Shown piece after piece: positions 20,975 to 28,712 of a DNA stretch of 32,159 nucleotides; the stretch's first letter is position 1; each line of letters starts with the position of its first letter. The notes below the pieces were generated by a model. The model was not told the origin of the DNA. It saw only the letters and a list, made by a program, of their open reading frames with translations, and made no database searches. Source of the DNA: CAZTQN01 sp964615765 (GTDB taxonomy: Bacteria; Planctomycetota; Phycisphaerae; Phycisphaerales; UBA1924); contig CAZTQN010000040.1 in assembly GCA_964615765.1 (NCBI GenBank), positions 1 through 32,159 of the forward strand, read 5' to 3'. The translations under genes and the position numbers were made by a program.

Positions 20975-22828
20975 GTGACCGTCCGCACCCTCCTCGTCGC
21001 CACGCTCCTGGGCGCACTCCTTCTGCTCGCCCGCCCCGCGCTCGCCGGCCTCGCCGAGCAGTCCCCCTCGCGCGACCTGCTCGCGTACTGGCGCATCGGC
21101 GCGCCCTCCGCCGCCCGGCCCGCCGCCGCCAACCCCGCCCCCTGGCTCGAGCGCCTGCTCGCCGATACCGCCGTCAACGCCGTCAACCTCACCGACAAGG
21201 ACCCCGCGGCTCAGGCCCTGGCCCGCTGCGCCATCGCCGTCGCCACCCGGGGGCACACGCAAACCGGCGTCATCCTCCGCTCCACGCCCGAAGACCTCGC
21301 CCAGGCCGCCGCCGCCGCGATTGACGACGAAAAGGCCGCCACCGCGCGCCTCGAAGCCTTCCAAGCCAAGCAGGAACGCGAGCGCGCCGAGCGCCAAGCC
21401 GCCGACGCCGCCGCTTCATCCGGAACGCAGCCCGCCCCCGCCCCAGCCCCCGCACCGCCGCCCGCGCCGACCCCGACCCCGCCGGCCGACGCCGCCCCCA
21501 CCGATCCCGCTGCGACTGATCCCGCCGCCCCCGACGCCGCAACGAACGCCGCCCCCGCGCCGCGCACCCGGCCCAAGGCGATCGTCCTCGAGATCGCCCC
21601 CGCGGGCGAGCCCGCCGAAGTTCTGGCCCTGCTCGCGACCACGCTGGGCGGCCCGCTCTCAACCGACGCCGCGCCCGCCGCCACCATCGCCGACGTGCCG
21701 ATCCACGCGATCACCCGCGACGGTTGGCCGCGCCCGCTGCTGTGGGCCCAGTCCTCGGGCCGCATCCTCCTCGCCACCGACGCCCGCGCCCTCGCCCACG
21801 CCCTCACCCCGCCGCCCGAAGACCTCGAAGACCCGCTCCGCATCGACTGGTCCGGCGCCCGCCGCACCGTGCTTGACGCGCAGCCCGACGCCCAGCGCCT
21901 GGCCACCCTCTTCCTCAACATCAACGCCCTGCGCCACGAAGAGCCATACTCCTTCTCGCTCGGCACCGCCGCCCGTCTGCTCGCGACCTGGCGCCTGTCC
22001 AACACCCGTTCGCTCGCGATCCACTTCGGCACGCGCGACGTCCAGACGCCCGACGGCAACGCCCGTCTGGTGCTCGCCGATCTCACCTGGTCCGCCCGCA
22101 GCAGCGCCCCGGGTCAGATCGCCCGCGCCCCGCTCACGTTTCCCGAGTTCCCCAGTGGCTCGCGCGCCGTTTTCGTCCCCGGTGCCGACGCCGTGATCGT
22201 CCTGCCACCCAACTACCGCGCCGTCATGGATTGGATCGTGCAGGCCTACTTCGCCGCCATGGGCGAAGATCTCGACCGCGTCTTCTCCGCTTCCACCGAG
22301 TGGCGCTCCTGGCTCACGACCAATCGCCCGCGCGTGTCCTCGATCATCCAGGGCCTCGGCTCCCGCGCCGTTGTCGGGCTCTTCGGCTTCTCCTCCCCCG
22401 ACGCCCCGCCCGTCTTTCCCATCCGCTTCGCCACCCGCAGCGGCTCATCGCTCGACGGGCTCACCAGCAATCTCGCCCGCGCCCTCGATCACCTCGGCAT
22501 GGCCACCGCCCGCCCCGACGCGGCGTCCCCCTCCACCGTCTGGTCGCTCCCCTTCGAGAACAAGTGGCTCGCCGCCACCGCCGCCTGGTCCCCCGGTCAC
22601 TCCCGCGGCTCGCCCGTCCTCGTCGGCGCGCTGATCTTCGACACCGCGGCGATCGACCCGGCCGCCGCCGTCCGTCGCCACCTCGTCGCCATCGAACCGC
22701 TCCCCATCGCGCTCCCGCCCGAGCCCGCGCCCGCCCCGACACCGCCCCCCGCGACCACTCCGGAAAGTGCCCCGTCGCCCGCCGCCGGGGCCACGCCCAC
22801 CACCCCCGCCGCCCCCGCCACGCCGTAA
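20975..22828 (+). CDS. Large exported protein of unknown function
   Basis: 617 aa, not recognised with confidence. A signal peptide (LLVATLLGALLLLARPALA) is followed by a helical part (about 25-135) with a charged helix rich in Glu, Arg and Ala, a Pro/Ala/Thr-rich linker (about 150-200), a mixed alpha/beta part of about 370 residues, and a second Pro/Ala/Thr-rich tail. Segments such as SSGRILLATDARALAHAL and LATLFLNINALR resemble DUF3352-type surface proteins, but this is only an impression. The GTG start at 20975 was chosen because it begins the signal peptide and has GGGAGG 11 bases upstream (20958-20963); the frame is open further upstream without signal-like sequence. It is convergent with the PTPS gene, seven bases apart. 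Confidence 0.8.
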   Translation: MTVRTLLVATLLGALLLLARPALAGLAEQSPSRDLLAYWRIGAPSAARPAAANPAPWLERLLADTAVNAVNLTDKDPAAQALARCAIAVATRGHTQTGVILRSTPEDLAQAAAAAIDDEKAATARLEAFQAKQERERAERQAADAAASSGTQPAPAPAPAPPPAPTPTPPADAAPTDPAATDPAAPDAATNAAPAPRTRPKAIVLEIAPAGEPAEVLALLATTLGGPLSTDAAPAATIADVPIHAITRDGWPRPLLWAQSSGRILLATDARALAHALTPPPEDLEDPLRIDWSGARRTVLDAQPDAQRLATLFLNINALRHEEPYSFSLGTAARLLATWRLSNTRSLAIHFGTRDVQTPDGNARLVLADLTWSARSSAPGQIARAPLTFPEFPSGSRAVFVPGADAVIVLPPNYRAVMDWIVQAYFAAMGEDLDRVFSASTEWRSWLTTNRPRVSSIIQGLGSRAVVGLFGFSSPDAPPVFPIRFATRSGSSLDGLTSNLARALDHLGMATARPDAASPSTVWSLPFENKWLAATAAWSPGHSRGSPVLVGALIFDTAAIDPAAAVRRHLVAIEPLPIALPPEPAPAPTPPPATTPESAPSPAAGATPTTPAAPATP

Positions 22829-22835
22829 CGGCTCA

Positions 22836-23684
22836 TCACGCCGGGTACGTGCAGCAGGTCTTGTCCGTCTCCCACACCGTGATGTGCGCCAGCCGCGCCC
22901 CCGCCGGATGGGCCGCCACCGCCGGCGCCAGCAGGTCGAAGCACACCTTCGCGATGTTCTCCACGGACGGGTTCAGTCCCGTGCCATTGGCGAACTCCGC
23001 CGTGTCCTCGTTCAGGTGCGTGTGATCGAACCGGTCGATCACCGTCGACATCGTCAACTTCTCCAAGTCGCGCAGCGTGAACGCCCGCGGCCCCGCCGAT
23101 GGCGCCGGCACCTCCACGCACGGCTCCACCTTGTAGTTGTGCCCGTGCCCGCGCGGGTTGTTGCACTTCCCGAAGATCGCCCGGTTCTCGTCGGCGCTCA
23201 GGTCCTGCACGTTCAGCCGGTGCGCCGCCGCGAACTCGAACTGCTGCCGCATCAGCGCCCGCCCGCGCTCCGCCATCGCCATGGTCATCTCCACGCTGTA
23301 ATACGGCGTCACCTTCCACCGCACCGAATGCACCCGCCCCTCCAGCGCCGCATCCAGCGGCCTCATCACCCGCGCCAGCACCGCCAGCGGATCCACCCCC
23401 ACCCCGCCCGCCCCGCGCCGCTCCCCGATCATCTCCGCCATCACCGGCACGCACGCCGTCCGCACCGCCGCGTCGATCACCTTGATATTGAGCGAGTACC
23501 CCGTCTTTGCCTCAACCGGACAGCGGCAGCACACGTCCAGTTCCACAAACACGCCCACGCCCACCATCGCCGGCTTGCCCGCGAACCCGTTGCGATCCTC
23601 CGATCCCTGCTCGCTCCCCGCGTCCAGACCGCCGCCCAATGCGAATCGCACCGTGCGTCGAAGGATGACCGTCGGCGTAGCCAT
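22836..23684 (-). CDS. Tandem PTPS-fold protein (6-pyruvoyl-tetrahydropterin synthase / QueD family)
   Basis: 282 aa, about twice the length of a single-domain PTPS or QueD (115-150). The C-terminal half (about 147-282) has the zinc ligands His155, His180 and His182 and the catalytic Cys174 in FGKCNNPRGHGHNY, i.e. the C-x5-HGH spacing of the pyruvoyl-tetrahydropterin synthase type rather than C-x3-HGH of classic QueD. DHTHLNED and the terminal WETDKT strand complete it. The N-terminal half (about 8-140) keeps the fold pattern (TVRFALGGG, VFVELDVCCRCPVEAKTGY, VRWKVTPYYSVEM) but has no histidine ligands, so it seems catalytically dead. The likely role is in tetrahydropterin or 7-deazaguanine synthesis. 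ATG at 23684 is preferred; ATG at 23699 would add five residues. Confidence 0.87.
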   Translation of the reverse strand: MATPTVILRRTVRFALGGGLDAGSEQGSEDRNGFAGKPAMVGVGVFVELDVCCRCPVEAKTGYSLNIKVIDAAVRTACVPVMAEMIGERRGAGGVGVDPLAVLARVMRPLDAALEGRVHSVRWKVTPYYSVEMTMAMAERGRALMRQQFEFAAAHRLNVQDLSADENRAIFGKCNNPRGHGHNYKVEPCVEVPAPSAGPRAFTLRDLEKLTMSTVIDRFDHTHLNEDTAEFANGTGLNPSVENIAKVCFDLLAPAVAAHPAGARLAHITVWETDKTCCTYPA

Positions 23685-23693
23685 GCTCGACTC

Positions 23694-23699
23694 TAGCAT
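23694..23699 (+). promoter_or_regulatory. Possible -10 element of the glutathione-peroxidase-like gene
   Basis: TAGCAT lies 55 bases before the ATG at 23755, in the short spacer between the divergent PTPS gene and this gene. It matches the hexamer before the GH31 gene. No clear -35. Confidence 0.25.
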
Positions 23700-23754
23700 T
23701 CGCTGGCCTCGCGCCATCCGACGCGGCCCACCGCTTTCCGGGAGCACCACCACC

Positions 23755-24423
23755 ATGACAGTCACCACCGCCCTCGCCTGCACGCTCATCGCGGCCGCCT
23801 TCGCCGCGCCCGACCCCGCGGCCCCGGCCAACCCCGCTCCCGCCGCCCCAACCCAGCCCGCCCAACCTGCCCAGCCCGCCGCCCCGCGCATCCTCGACCT
23901 CACCCTCAAGCGCATCGACGGCGTCGACCAGCCCCTGAGCGCCTACGCCGGCCAGGTCGTCGTCATCGTCAACGTCGCCAGCCGCTGCGGCTTCACACCG
24001 CAGTACACCGCCCTCCAGAAGCTCTACGAGCAGCACAAGGACAAGGGCCTGGTCATCCTCGGCTTCCCGAGCAACGACTTCGGCAAGCAGGAACCCGGCT
24101 CCAACAAAGAGATCGCCGAGTTCTGCTCCTCCACCTTCAACGTCTCGTTCCCCATGTTCGAGAAGATCAGCGTCAAGGGCAACGACGCCCACGAGCTCTT
24201 CAAACGCCTGGCCGCCCAGCCCGCGCCCGTCGGCGGCGAGCCCAAGTGGAACTTCACCAAGTTCGTCCTCGACCGCTCGGGAAACCCCGTCGCCCGCTTT
24301 GACTCCCGCGTCAAGCCCGACTCCCCGGAAATGGTGTCCAAGCTTGAGGAACTCCTGGCCCAGCCCGCCCCGACGGCCGCGACCCCGGCTCCGGCTCAAC
24401 CGACGCCCGCCGCCAAGCCCTGA
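23755..24423 (+). CDS. Exported glutathione-peroxidase-family thiol peroxidase
   Basis: 222 aa. A signal peptide and Ala/Pro-rich linker (to about residue 45) are followed by a thioredoxin-fold GPx domain. The peroxidatic Cys78 is in NVASRCGFTPQY; the Gln of FPSNDFGKQEPGSN and the Trp-Asn of KWNFTKFVLD complete the catalytic tetrad pattern. A second Cys in EFCSSTFNVSFPMF may be the resolving residue of a thioredoxin-dependent enzyme. The protein has Cys rather than selenocysteine. The C-terminal Pro/Ala-rich tail has no known role. Export suggests peroxide defence in the periplasm. The start at 23755 has GGGAG ten bases upstream. It lies 102 bases before pstS and is probably a separate unit. 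Confidence 0.9.
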   Translation: MTVTTALACTLIAAAFAAPDPAAPANPAPAAPTQPAQPAQPAAPRILDLTLKRIDGVDQPLSAYAGQVVVIVNVASRCGFTPQYTALQKLYEQHKDKGLVILGFPSNDFGKQEPGSNKEIAEFCSSTFNVSFPMFEKISVKGNDAHELFKRLAAQPAPVGGEPKWNFTKFVLDRSGNPVARFDSRVKPDSPEMVSKLEELLAQPAPTAATPAPAQPTPAAKP

Positions 24424-24489
24424 CCCGGCCTGCGGGATTCCACCGAGCCAACATGAAGATCGTGTAAACGTGCCGACAACGCGTCGCTT

Positions 24490-24515
24490 CGTTGGGACAA
24501 TGGTCCACCCCAACG
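24490..24515 (+). promoter_or_regulatory. Small hairpin overlapping the pstS ribosome-binding region
   Basis: CGTTGGG (24490-24496) can pair with CCCAACG (24509-24515), and the right arm abuts the GGAG that precedes the pstS GTG. The 102-base spacer between the GPx gene and pstS holds no clear Pho box by eye. The hairpin could influence translation, but it may be chance. Confidence 0.25.
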
Positions 24516-24525
24516 GAGTCTCACC

Positions 24526-25614
24526 GTGGCATACACGCGTCGCCTCGCCTGCTCATTTCTGGCCGTGCTCGTGCTCCTGGCGCTTGTGCCGGGCGCGGCT
24601 CGGGCCGCGAGCGACATCCGATTGTCCGGCGCCGGGGCAACCTTCCCCGCGCCGCTGTACAACCGCTGGGTCGTCGAGTTCGAGAAGACCCAGCCGCGTA
24701 TCAAGATCAGTTACACGAGCATCGGCTCGGGCGGCGGGATCAAGGCCGTCACCGACCGGACCGCCTCCTTCGGCGCCAGCGACGCCCCGCTGACCCGCAA
24801 GGAACTGGAAGCCCTGGGCGGGGCCGACGCGGTGCTGCAGTTCCCGCTCGCCGCGGGCGCTGTCGTCCCGGCGTACAACCTCCCGGGCGTAACGACGCCG
24901 GTCCGCTTCACGGGCGAAGTGCTGGCGAAGATCTTCCTGGGCTCGATCAGCAAGTGGAACGACCCGGCCCTGACCGCGCTCAACCCGGACCTCAAGCTGC
25001 CGGACCTGGCCATCACGCCGGTGTACCGCACCGAAGGCTCGGGCACGACGTTCGTGTTCGCCTCCTACCTCGCGGGTCAGAGCGACGATTTCAAGTCGAC
25101 CGTCGGCGTGGGCAAGCAGGTGCGCTGGCCCCTGGGCCGCGGCGGCAAGGGCAACGAAGGCGTCGCCGCCGCCGTCCAGCAGACCCCGGGCGCGATCGGC
25201 TACATCGAATCGAACTACGCGACAGCGAACAAGATCGCCTTCGGCCCCGTCCGCAACACCGAGGGCGAGTTCGTCACGGCGTCCCCGTCCTCCATCGCTG
25301 CCGCCGGCACCGCCGCCGTCGCGTCCTTCAAGGACAGCACGCTGACCGCCGACATCTGGAACCAGCCCGGCAAGGGCGCGTACCCGATCAGCGCGTTCAC
25401 CTACATCATCCTCCGCAAGGATCTGAGCACGGTGAAGACCGCCGAGGAAGCCGGCGCGCTGCTGGGCTTCTTCCGCTGGGCCCTCGCCGACGGCCAGACC
25501 CTCGCCGAGACGCTCGACTACGCCCCGCTCGCCGAGCCCGTGCGGGCCAAGGTCCGCACCGCGCTGGACGCCCTGACGTTCCACGGCAAGCCGGTCCCCG
25601 CCCCCGGACAGTGA
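24526..25614 (+). CDS. pstS: Phosphate ABC transporter substrate-binding protein PstS
   Basis: 362 aa with an N-terminal signal peptide (FLAVLVLLALVPGAARA). The mature protein begins with SDIRLSGAGATFPAPLYNRW and has the phosphate-binding motifs SIGSGGGIKAV, FGASDAPL and YRTEGSGTTFVF typical of PstS. It captures inorganic phosphate in the periplasm and delivers it to PstCA. There is no lipobox, so it is a soluble periplasmic protein. The start is GTG at 24526, with GGAG (24515-24518) seven bases upstream. pstC follows after 21 bases, so pstSCAB is one operon. Length matches the family. Confidence 0.97.
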   Translation: MAYTRRLACSFLAVLVLLALVPGAARAASDIRLSGAGATFPAPLYNRWVVEFEKTQPRIKISYTSIGSGGGIKAVTDRTASFGASDAPLTRKELEALGGADAVLQFPLAAGAVVPAYNLPGVTTPVRFTGEVLAKIFLGSISKWNDPALTALNPDLKLPDLAITPVYRTEGSGTTFVFASYLAGQSDDFKSTVGVGKQVRWPLGRGGKGNEGVAAAVQQTPGAIGYIESNYATANKIAFGPVRNTEGEFVTASPSSIAAAGTAAVASFKDSTLTADIWNQPGKGAYPISAFTYIILRKDLSTVKTAEEAGALLGFFRWALADGQTLAETLDYAPLAEPVRAKVRTALDALTFHGKPVPAPGQ

Positions 25615-25635
25615 TCCAGCACGCCCGGGAGGTTC

Positions 25636-26742
25636 ATGCCACCAGCAGGAACACAGGGCGTCGGTTCCCCGGGCTCATCCCCTGAGATGTCTCCCGCGCC
25701 CCGCGCCCGTCTGCTCTCGGGCGATGTCATCCTCGGCGCCCTCGCCCGCACCGCCGCCGTCGGCGTGCTGCTGATGATGGCCCTGCTGCTGGGCGTGCTC
25801 GTGTACGCCGCCTGGCCCGCCTTCCGCGAGTTCGGCCTCGGCTTCCTCTTCGACACCGAGTGGCGCGTCAACGCCCTCGAAGTCCCCCTCATCGGGCCCG
25901 ACGGCAAGGTCGTCATCGAAGACGGCGAGACCGTCATGCAGACCCTGCCGCCCCAGTTCGGCGCGGCCCCGGTCATTTACGGCACCGTCGTCAGTTCCGT
26001 GATCGCGCTGCTGTTCGCCGTCCCGCTCAGCATCGGGGCCGCGCTGTTCATCGTCCGCGTCGCCCCGCGACTCCGCATCGCCGCCCCGGTTTCGTTCCTG
26101 ATCGAGTTCCTCGCCTCCATCCCCAGCATCGCCTACGGCCTGTGGGGCCTGTTCGTGCTCACGCCGTTCCTGCAGCACACCGTCGAGCCCGCGCTCAAGC
26201 GCCTCCTGGGCGACGTGCCGGGCTTCTCGTGGATGTTCGTGCAGACCGTCGAGATCGCCGGCAAGCCGGTGCAGCGCGAGATCTCGCTCACGGGGCAGAA
26301 CGTGCTCGCCGGCGGGCTGATCCTGGCGATCATGATCATCCCGATCATCACCGCCGTCAGCCGCGACGTGCTCCGCAGCGTCCCCCGCGGACAGATCGAG
26401 GGCACGCTGGCCCTCGGCGCCACGTGGTGGCAGTCGTGCTGGGCCATGATCCGGGCCGCACGCAGCGGGCTCTTCGGGGCCGTCATGCTGGGCCTGGCCC
26501 GCGCCGCCGGCGAGACCATGGCCGTCGCCATGATCATCGGCAACCGCATCCAGATCGAGCCCAGCCCCCTGGCCCCGGGCCAGACGATGGCGAGCCTCCT
26601 CGCCAACGAGTTCGCCGAGGCGACGGCCCAGCAGCGCTCCGCCCTGCTCTACGTCTCGCTCATCCTGCTGGTCATGTCGCTGGCCTTCAACATCGTCGCC
26701 CGCTGGCTGGTCGTCGGGCGCGTCGTGAAGGGAGACGCGTGA
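25636..26742 (+). CDS. pstC: Phosphate ABC transporter permease PstC
   Basis: 368 aa inner-membrane permease. It has six or so hydrophobic segments, the first near residues 40-62 (AAVGVLLMMALLLGVLVYAA), and an EAA-like loop with GTLALGATWWQS and LGLARAAGETMAVAMIIGN. Between the first and second helices is a periplasmic loop of about 45 residues with an unusual charged segment (GPDGKVVIEDGET). Partner of PstA and PstB. The ATG at 25636 is very close to its GGGAGG (25627-25632, three bases), so a later start at ATG 25687 is possible; it would still keep the first helix. The stop overlaps the pstA start by one base. Confidence 0.95.
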   Translation: MPPAGTQGVGSPGSSPEMSPAPRARLLSGDVILGALARTAAVGVLLMMALLLGVLVYAAWPAFREFGLGFLFDTEWRVNALEVPLIGPDGKVVIEDGETVMQTLPPQFGAAPVIYGTVVSSVIALLFAVPLSIGAALFIVRVAPRLRIAAPVSFLIEFLASIPSIAYGLWGLFVLTPFLQHTVEPALKRLLGDVPGFSWMFVQTVEIAGKPVQREISLTGQNVLAGGLILAIMIIPIITAVSRDVLRSVPRGQIEGTLALGATWWQSCWAMIRAARSGLFGAVMLGLARAAGETMAVAMIIGNRIQIEPSPLAPGQTMASLLANEFAEATAQQRSALLYVSLILLVMSLAFNIVARWLVVGRVVKGDA

Positions 26743-27683
26743 TGAGCACCCTTCCCGCCGGCCTTCCCGCCGACATCCGCCCGCCGGAACTCTCACCCAA
26801 GGGCGGGCTCACCAGCGTCCCACCCTCGCGCCGCCTGTTCAGCCGGCTCATGCTCGCCGTCTGCGCCGTCTTCGCCCTCATCATCGTCGGCGTGCTCGGG
26901 CTCATCGTCGCCTATCTCGTCGTCCGCGGCGGCTCGGCTCTCAGCCTCGAGTTCTTCACCACCCTCCCCACCGGCGACCCCAACGCCCCCGGCGGGATGA
27001 AGCACGCCATCGTCGGCACGCTCATGCTCATCGCCCTCGCCGCCGTCGTCGGCGTGCCGCTGGGCGTGCTCGTGGGCGTCTATCTCTCCGAATACTCCGG
27101 CGAGACCTGGCTCAGCCGCCCCGTCCGCTTCGTCGCCGACGTCCTCACCGGCGTGCCCAGCATCGTCGTCGGCATCCTGGGCTACGAGCTGGTCGTGGTC
27201 CCGCTGACGCGCATGGAGATCGTCCGCGGGTACAACGGCATCGCCGGCGCCTTCGCGCTGGCGTTCATCATGATCCCCATCGTCGCCCGCACGACGGAAG
27301 AGATGCTCCGCCTGGTGCCGCAGTCGTACCGCGCCGGCTCCTTGGCCCTCGGCGCGACCAAGGCCCAGACCATCCTCCGCGTGGTTCTGCCCGCCGCCAC
27401 CGGGAGCGTCATCACCGGCATCATGCTGGCCACGGCCCGCATCGCCGGCGAGACGGCCCCGCTCCTGTTCACCGCCCTCAACAGCCGCCTGCTCACGCTC
27501 GACCCGCGCGAGCCCTTCCCGTCGCTCACCGTTCAGATCTACCAGTACGCCACCGGCCCGTTCGAGGAAACCAAGCGCCTCGCCTGGGGCGGCATGCTGG
27601 TGCTGATCAGCATGCTGCTGATCGTCAATGTCGCGGTCCGGGCCCTGGCGGCCCGTACCATCCGCGTGAGCGGGGGGAGATGA
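26742..27683 (+). CDS. pstA: Phosphate ABC transporter permease PstA
   Basis: 313 aa inner-membrane permease forming the phosphate channel with PstC. The first transmembrane helix is near residues 43-68, and the EAA loop region is GSLALGATKAQTILRVVLPAA followed by ATARIAGETAPLLFTAL, both PstA-typical. The Pro-rich N-terminus (about 35 residues) is cytoplasmic. ATG at 26742 shares one base with the pstC stop (TGATG), with GGGAG upstream at 26730-26734; its own stop overlaps the pstB ATG (ATGA). This tight packing predicts coupled translation and equal stoichiometry. Confidence 0.96.
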   Translation: MSTLPAGLPADIRPPELSPKGGLTSVPPSRRLFSRLMLAVCAVFALIIVGVLGLIVAYLVVRGGSALSLEFFTTLPTGDPNAPGGMKHAIVGTLMLIALAAVVGVPLGVLVGVYLSEYSGETWLSRPVRFVADVLTGVPSIVVGILGYELVVVPLTRMEIVRGYNGIAGAFALAFIMIPIVARTTEEMLRLVPQSYRAGSLALGATKAQTILRVVLPAATGSVITGIMLATARIAGETAPLLFTALNSRLLTLDPREPFPSLTVQIYQYATGPFEETKRLAWGGMLVLISMLLIVNVAVRALAARTIRVSGGR

Positions 27684-28648
27684 CCATGTCCGGGCCCGCA
27701 TCACCCTTCCTGCCGCGTCCACTCGCCATCGAGCCCGCCGACGTGACCACGCCACACCCACCGCACCAGGCCCACTCCGCCTCGTCCGCCGCCGCCGCCC
27801 CCGCGCCGCGGCACGCGCTCTCGCTGGGCATTCTCGAGGCCATCCGCCGCGGCGAGTCGCCGACGCCTCACGTGCACCCGCAGGTTCTCGCCGAGCCCGG
27901 CGTGGTCGATATCGCGGGCTTCAGCCTCTGGTACGGCAAGTCCAAGGCGCTGCACAACGTCTCGCTGCACATCCCCAAGCGCCGCGTGACGGCGATGATC
28001 GGGCCCTCCGGCTGCGGCAAGTCGACCCTCCTGCGGTCCATCAACCGCATGAACGACCTCATCGACGGCGTCCGCGTCGAGGGCCGCCTCGCCGTCGCCG
28101 GCCGCTCCGTCTACGACCGCTCTACCGACGTCATCGACCTCCGCCGGCGCGTCGGCATGGTCTTCCAGAAGCCCAACCCGTTCCCGATGTCGATCTTCGA
28201 CAACGTGGTCTACCCGCTGCGCATCGCCGGCATCCGGGGCTCATCGCGCCTGGCCGAGGCCGCCGAGCAGGCCCTCCGCGGGGCCGCCCTGTGGGACGAG
28301 GTCAAGGACCGCCTCAAGCAGTCCGCCATGGGCCTCTCGGGCGGTCAGCAGCAGCGCCTGTGCATCGCCCGCGCCATTGTGGGCGAGCCCGAAGTCCTGC
28401 TCATGGACGAGCCCTGCTCGGCCCTCGACCCCATCGCCACCCTGCGCATCGAAGAACTCATCATGCAGATGGTCCGGCGCTACACCGTGATCATCGTCAC
28501 CCACAACATGCAGCAGGCCTCGCGCGTCAGCGAGTACACCGCGTTCATGTACCTGGGCCGCCTCGTCGAGTACGGCCCCACCGCCACCATCTTCCAGAAC
28601 CCCGCGCTGCCCGAGACGGAAAGCTACGTCACCGGCCGCTTCGGCTGA
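27680..28648 (+). CDS. pstB: Phosphate ABC transporter ATP-binding protein PstB
   Basis: 322 aa; the ATPase of the Pst importer. Walker A GPSGCGKST (about residues 108-116), the PstB-specific VFQKPNPFPMSIFDNV, ABC signature LSGGQQQR, Walker B VLLMDEPCSALDP and switch His in VTHNM are all intact. It is about 65 residues longer than E. coli PstB because of an N-terminal Pro/Ala/His-rich extension before the ABC domain (which begins near VVDIAGFSLWYG). The start could be ATG at 27680 (overlapping the pstA stop) or ATG at 27686, which has GGGGGGAGA upstream. No phoU follows; the next gene is on the opposite strand. Confidence 0.97.
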   Translation: MTMSGPASPFLPRPLAIEPADVTTPHPPHQAHSASSAAAAPAPRHALSLGILEAIRRGESPTPHVHPQVLAEPGVVDIAGFSLWYGKSKALHNVSLHIPKRRVTAMIGPSGCGKSTLLRSINRMNDLIDGVRVEGRLAVAGRSVYDRSTDVIDLRRRVGMVFQKPNPFPMSIFDNVVYPLRIAGIRGSSRLAEAAEQALRGAALWDEVKDRLKQSAMGLSGGQQQRLCIARAIVGEPEVLLMDEPCSALDPIATLRIEELIMQMVRRYTVIIVTHNMQQASRVSEYTAFMYLGRLVEYGPTATIFQNPALPETESYVTGRFG

Positions 28649-28712
28649 GCGAGCTCCCCTCTCGCCCCTGTCCTCCCCCCCTGACCTCTGGCCTCTGTCC
28701 CCTATCCCCTGC

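Noticed and set aside
22836..23684. Classic QueD assignment for the PTPS protein
   Set aside because: The Cys to HGH spacing is five residues, as in pyruvoyl-tetrahydropterin synthases, and the protein is two-domain, so a broader family name was used.
24424..24525. Pho box upstream of pstS
   Set aside because: No pair of 7-base direct repeats with normal 4-base spacing could be found by eye, so no PhoB site is claimed.
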